A DNA stretch of 6,893 nt from Flavobacteriaceae bacterium (lineage in GTDB: Bacteria > Bacteroidota > Bacteroidia > Flavobacteriales > Flavobacteriaceae), in NCBI GenBank assembly GCA_002709185.1, contig PAQB01000010.1:28366-35258 (forward strand), in the 5' to 3' direction. The translations under genes were made by a program, and so were the position numbers. The notes under the pieces are model-generated. The model was not told the origin of the DNA, searched no databases, and worked only from the letters and a program-made list of their open reading frames with translations. Positions 6,763-6,893 of the stretch are shown here, piece after piece; within the stretch, counting starts at the first letter, position 1, and every line of letters starts with the position of its first letter.

Positions 6763-6893
6763 GTAAAGGTAGGTACAAAAGATTTTTGATAGTCGTTAAA
6801 AGCCTCTTGGCTGTTGAGCGTTTTATAGAGGTCTTCACCAAAAAGTCTTAGAAAAAGTTCCAATTGCGCAGGGGTTTTATAGCCTGGAATGGG
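6756..6893 (-). CDS. 3' end of an unrecognised gene converging on comEC
   Basis: The frame is open from the right edge for 45 codons and ends at TAG. It reads PIPGYKTPAQLELFLRLFGE, followed by DLYKTLNSQEAFNDYQKSFV and PTFTP. The composition is that of a real soluble protein: amphipathic, with Leu/Phe-rich helical turns and charged residues, no low-complexity sequence and codon use like its neighbours. The region outside comEC holds no competing longer frame. I do not recognise the family from this C-terminal tail. Its stop overlaps that of comEC by 4 bp. Because the start and most of the protein are missing, the function is left open. Confidence 0.6.
   Translation of the reverse strand, partial: PIPGYKTPAQLELFLRLFGEDLYKTLNSQEAFNDYQKSFVPTFTP

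Noticed and set aside
1..6893. Search by eye for tRNA or rRNA genes, CRISPR repeats, IS ends, attachment sites, riboswitches and toxin-antitoxin pairs
   Set aside because: Nearly all the sequence is accounted for by recognisable coding regions, and the short gaps show no such structure.

Overview
The window looks like chromosomal DNA of a Bacteroidota bacterium, most likely a flavobacterium. The evidence is: no Shine-Dalgarno sequences but A-rich start regions; a TTG-18 nt-TAnnTTTG promoter of the Flavobacterium type ahead of surE; a lipoprotein-type Prc (S41) protease divergent from surE; and a ComEC whose C-terminal domain shows no metal-binding histidines. It is moderately AT-rich and carries no tRNA, rRNA, IS element, CRISPR array or phage gene that I can see.

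Layout. Leftward (minus strand): a tail-specific protease gene, prc (231-2357), is followed after 9 nt by the 5' end of an oligopeptide-type ABC transporter permease gene that runs off the left edge (1-221). A 152-bp divergent intergenic region (2358-2509) holds a good promoter for the rightward genes. Rightward (plus strand): surE (2510-3286), a small three-helix membrane protein of unknown function (3279-3572, overlapping surE by 8 nt), lpxB (3574-4686, after 1 nt) and comEC (4732-6759, GTG start, 45-nt gap containing a perfect 8-bp inverted repeat). At the right edge the 3' end of an unrecognised gene on the minus strand (6756-6893) converges on comEC, and the two stop codons overlap by 4 bp within a 10-bp palindrome.

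How the genes relate. Most of the products are envelope proteins. Prc degrades or processes periplasmic and lipoprotein substrates, and the permease may import peptides. LpxB makes the lipid A disaccharide of the outer membrane, and the small membrane protein is tightly packed between surE and lpxB. ComEC is the inner-membrane DNA uptake channel. SurE is a cytoplasmic nucleotidase. The surE-orf97-lpxB block is almost certainly one transcript, with comEC probably read through at a lower level. This is mainly a housekeeping region. I found no convincing undescribed defence or mobile system. The points most worth a second look are the small membrane protein, the hairpin and GTG start of comEC, the degenerate C-terminal domain of ComEC, and the unrecognised convergent gene.
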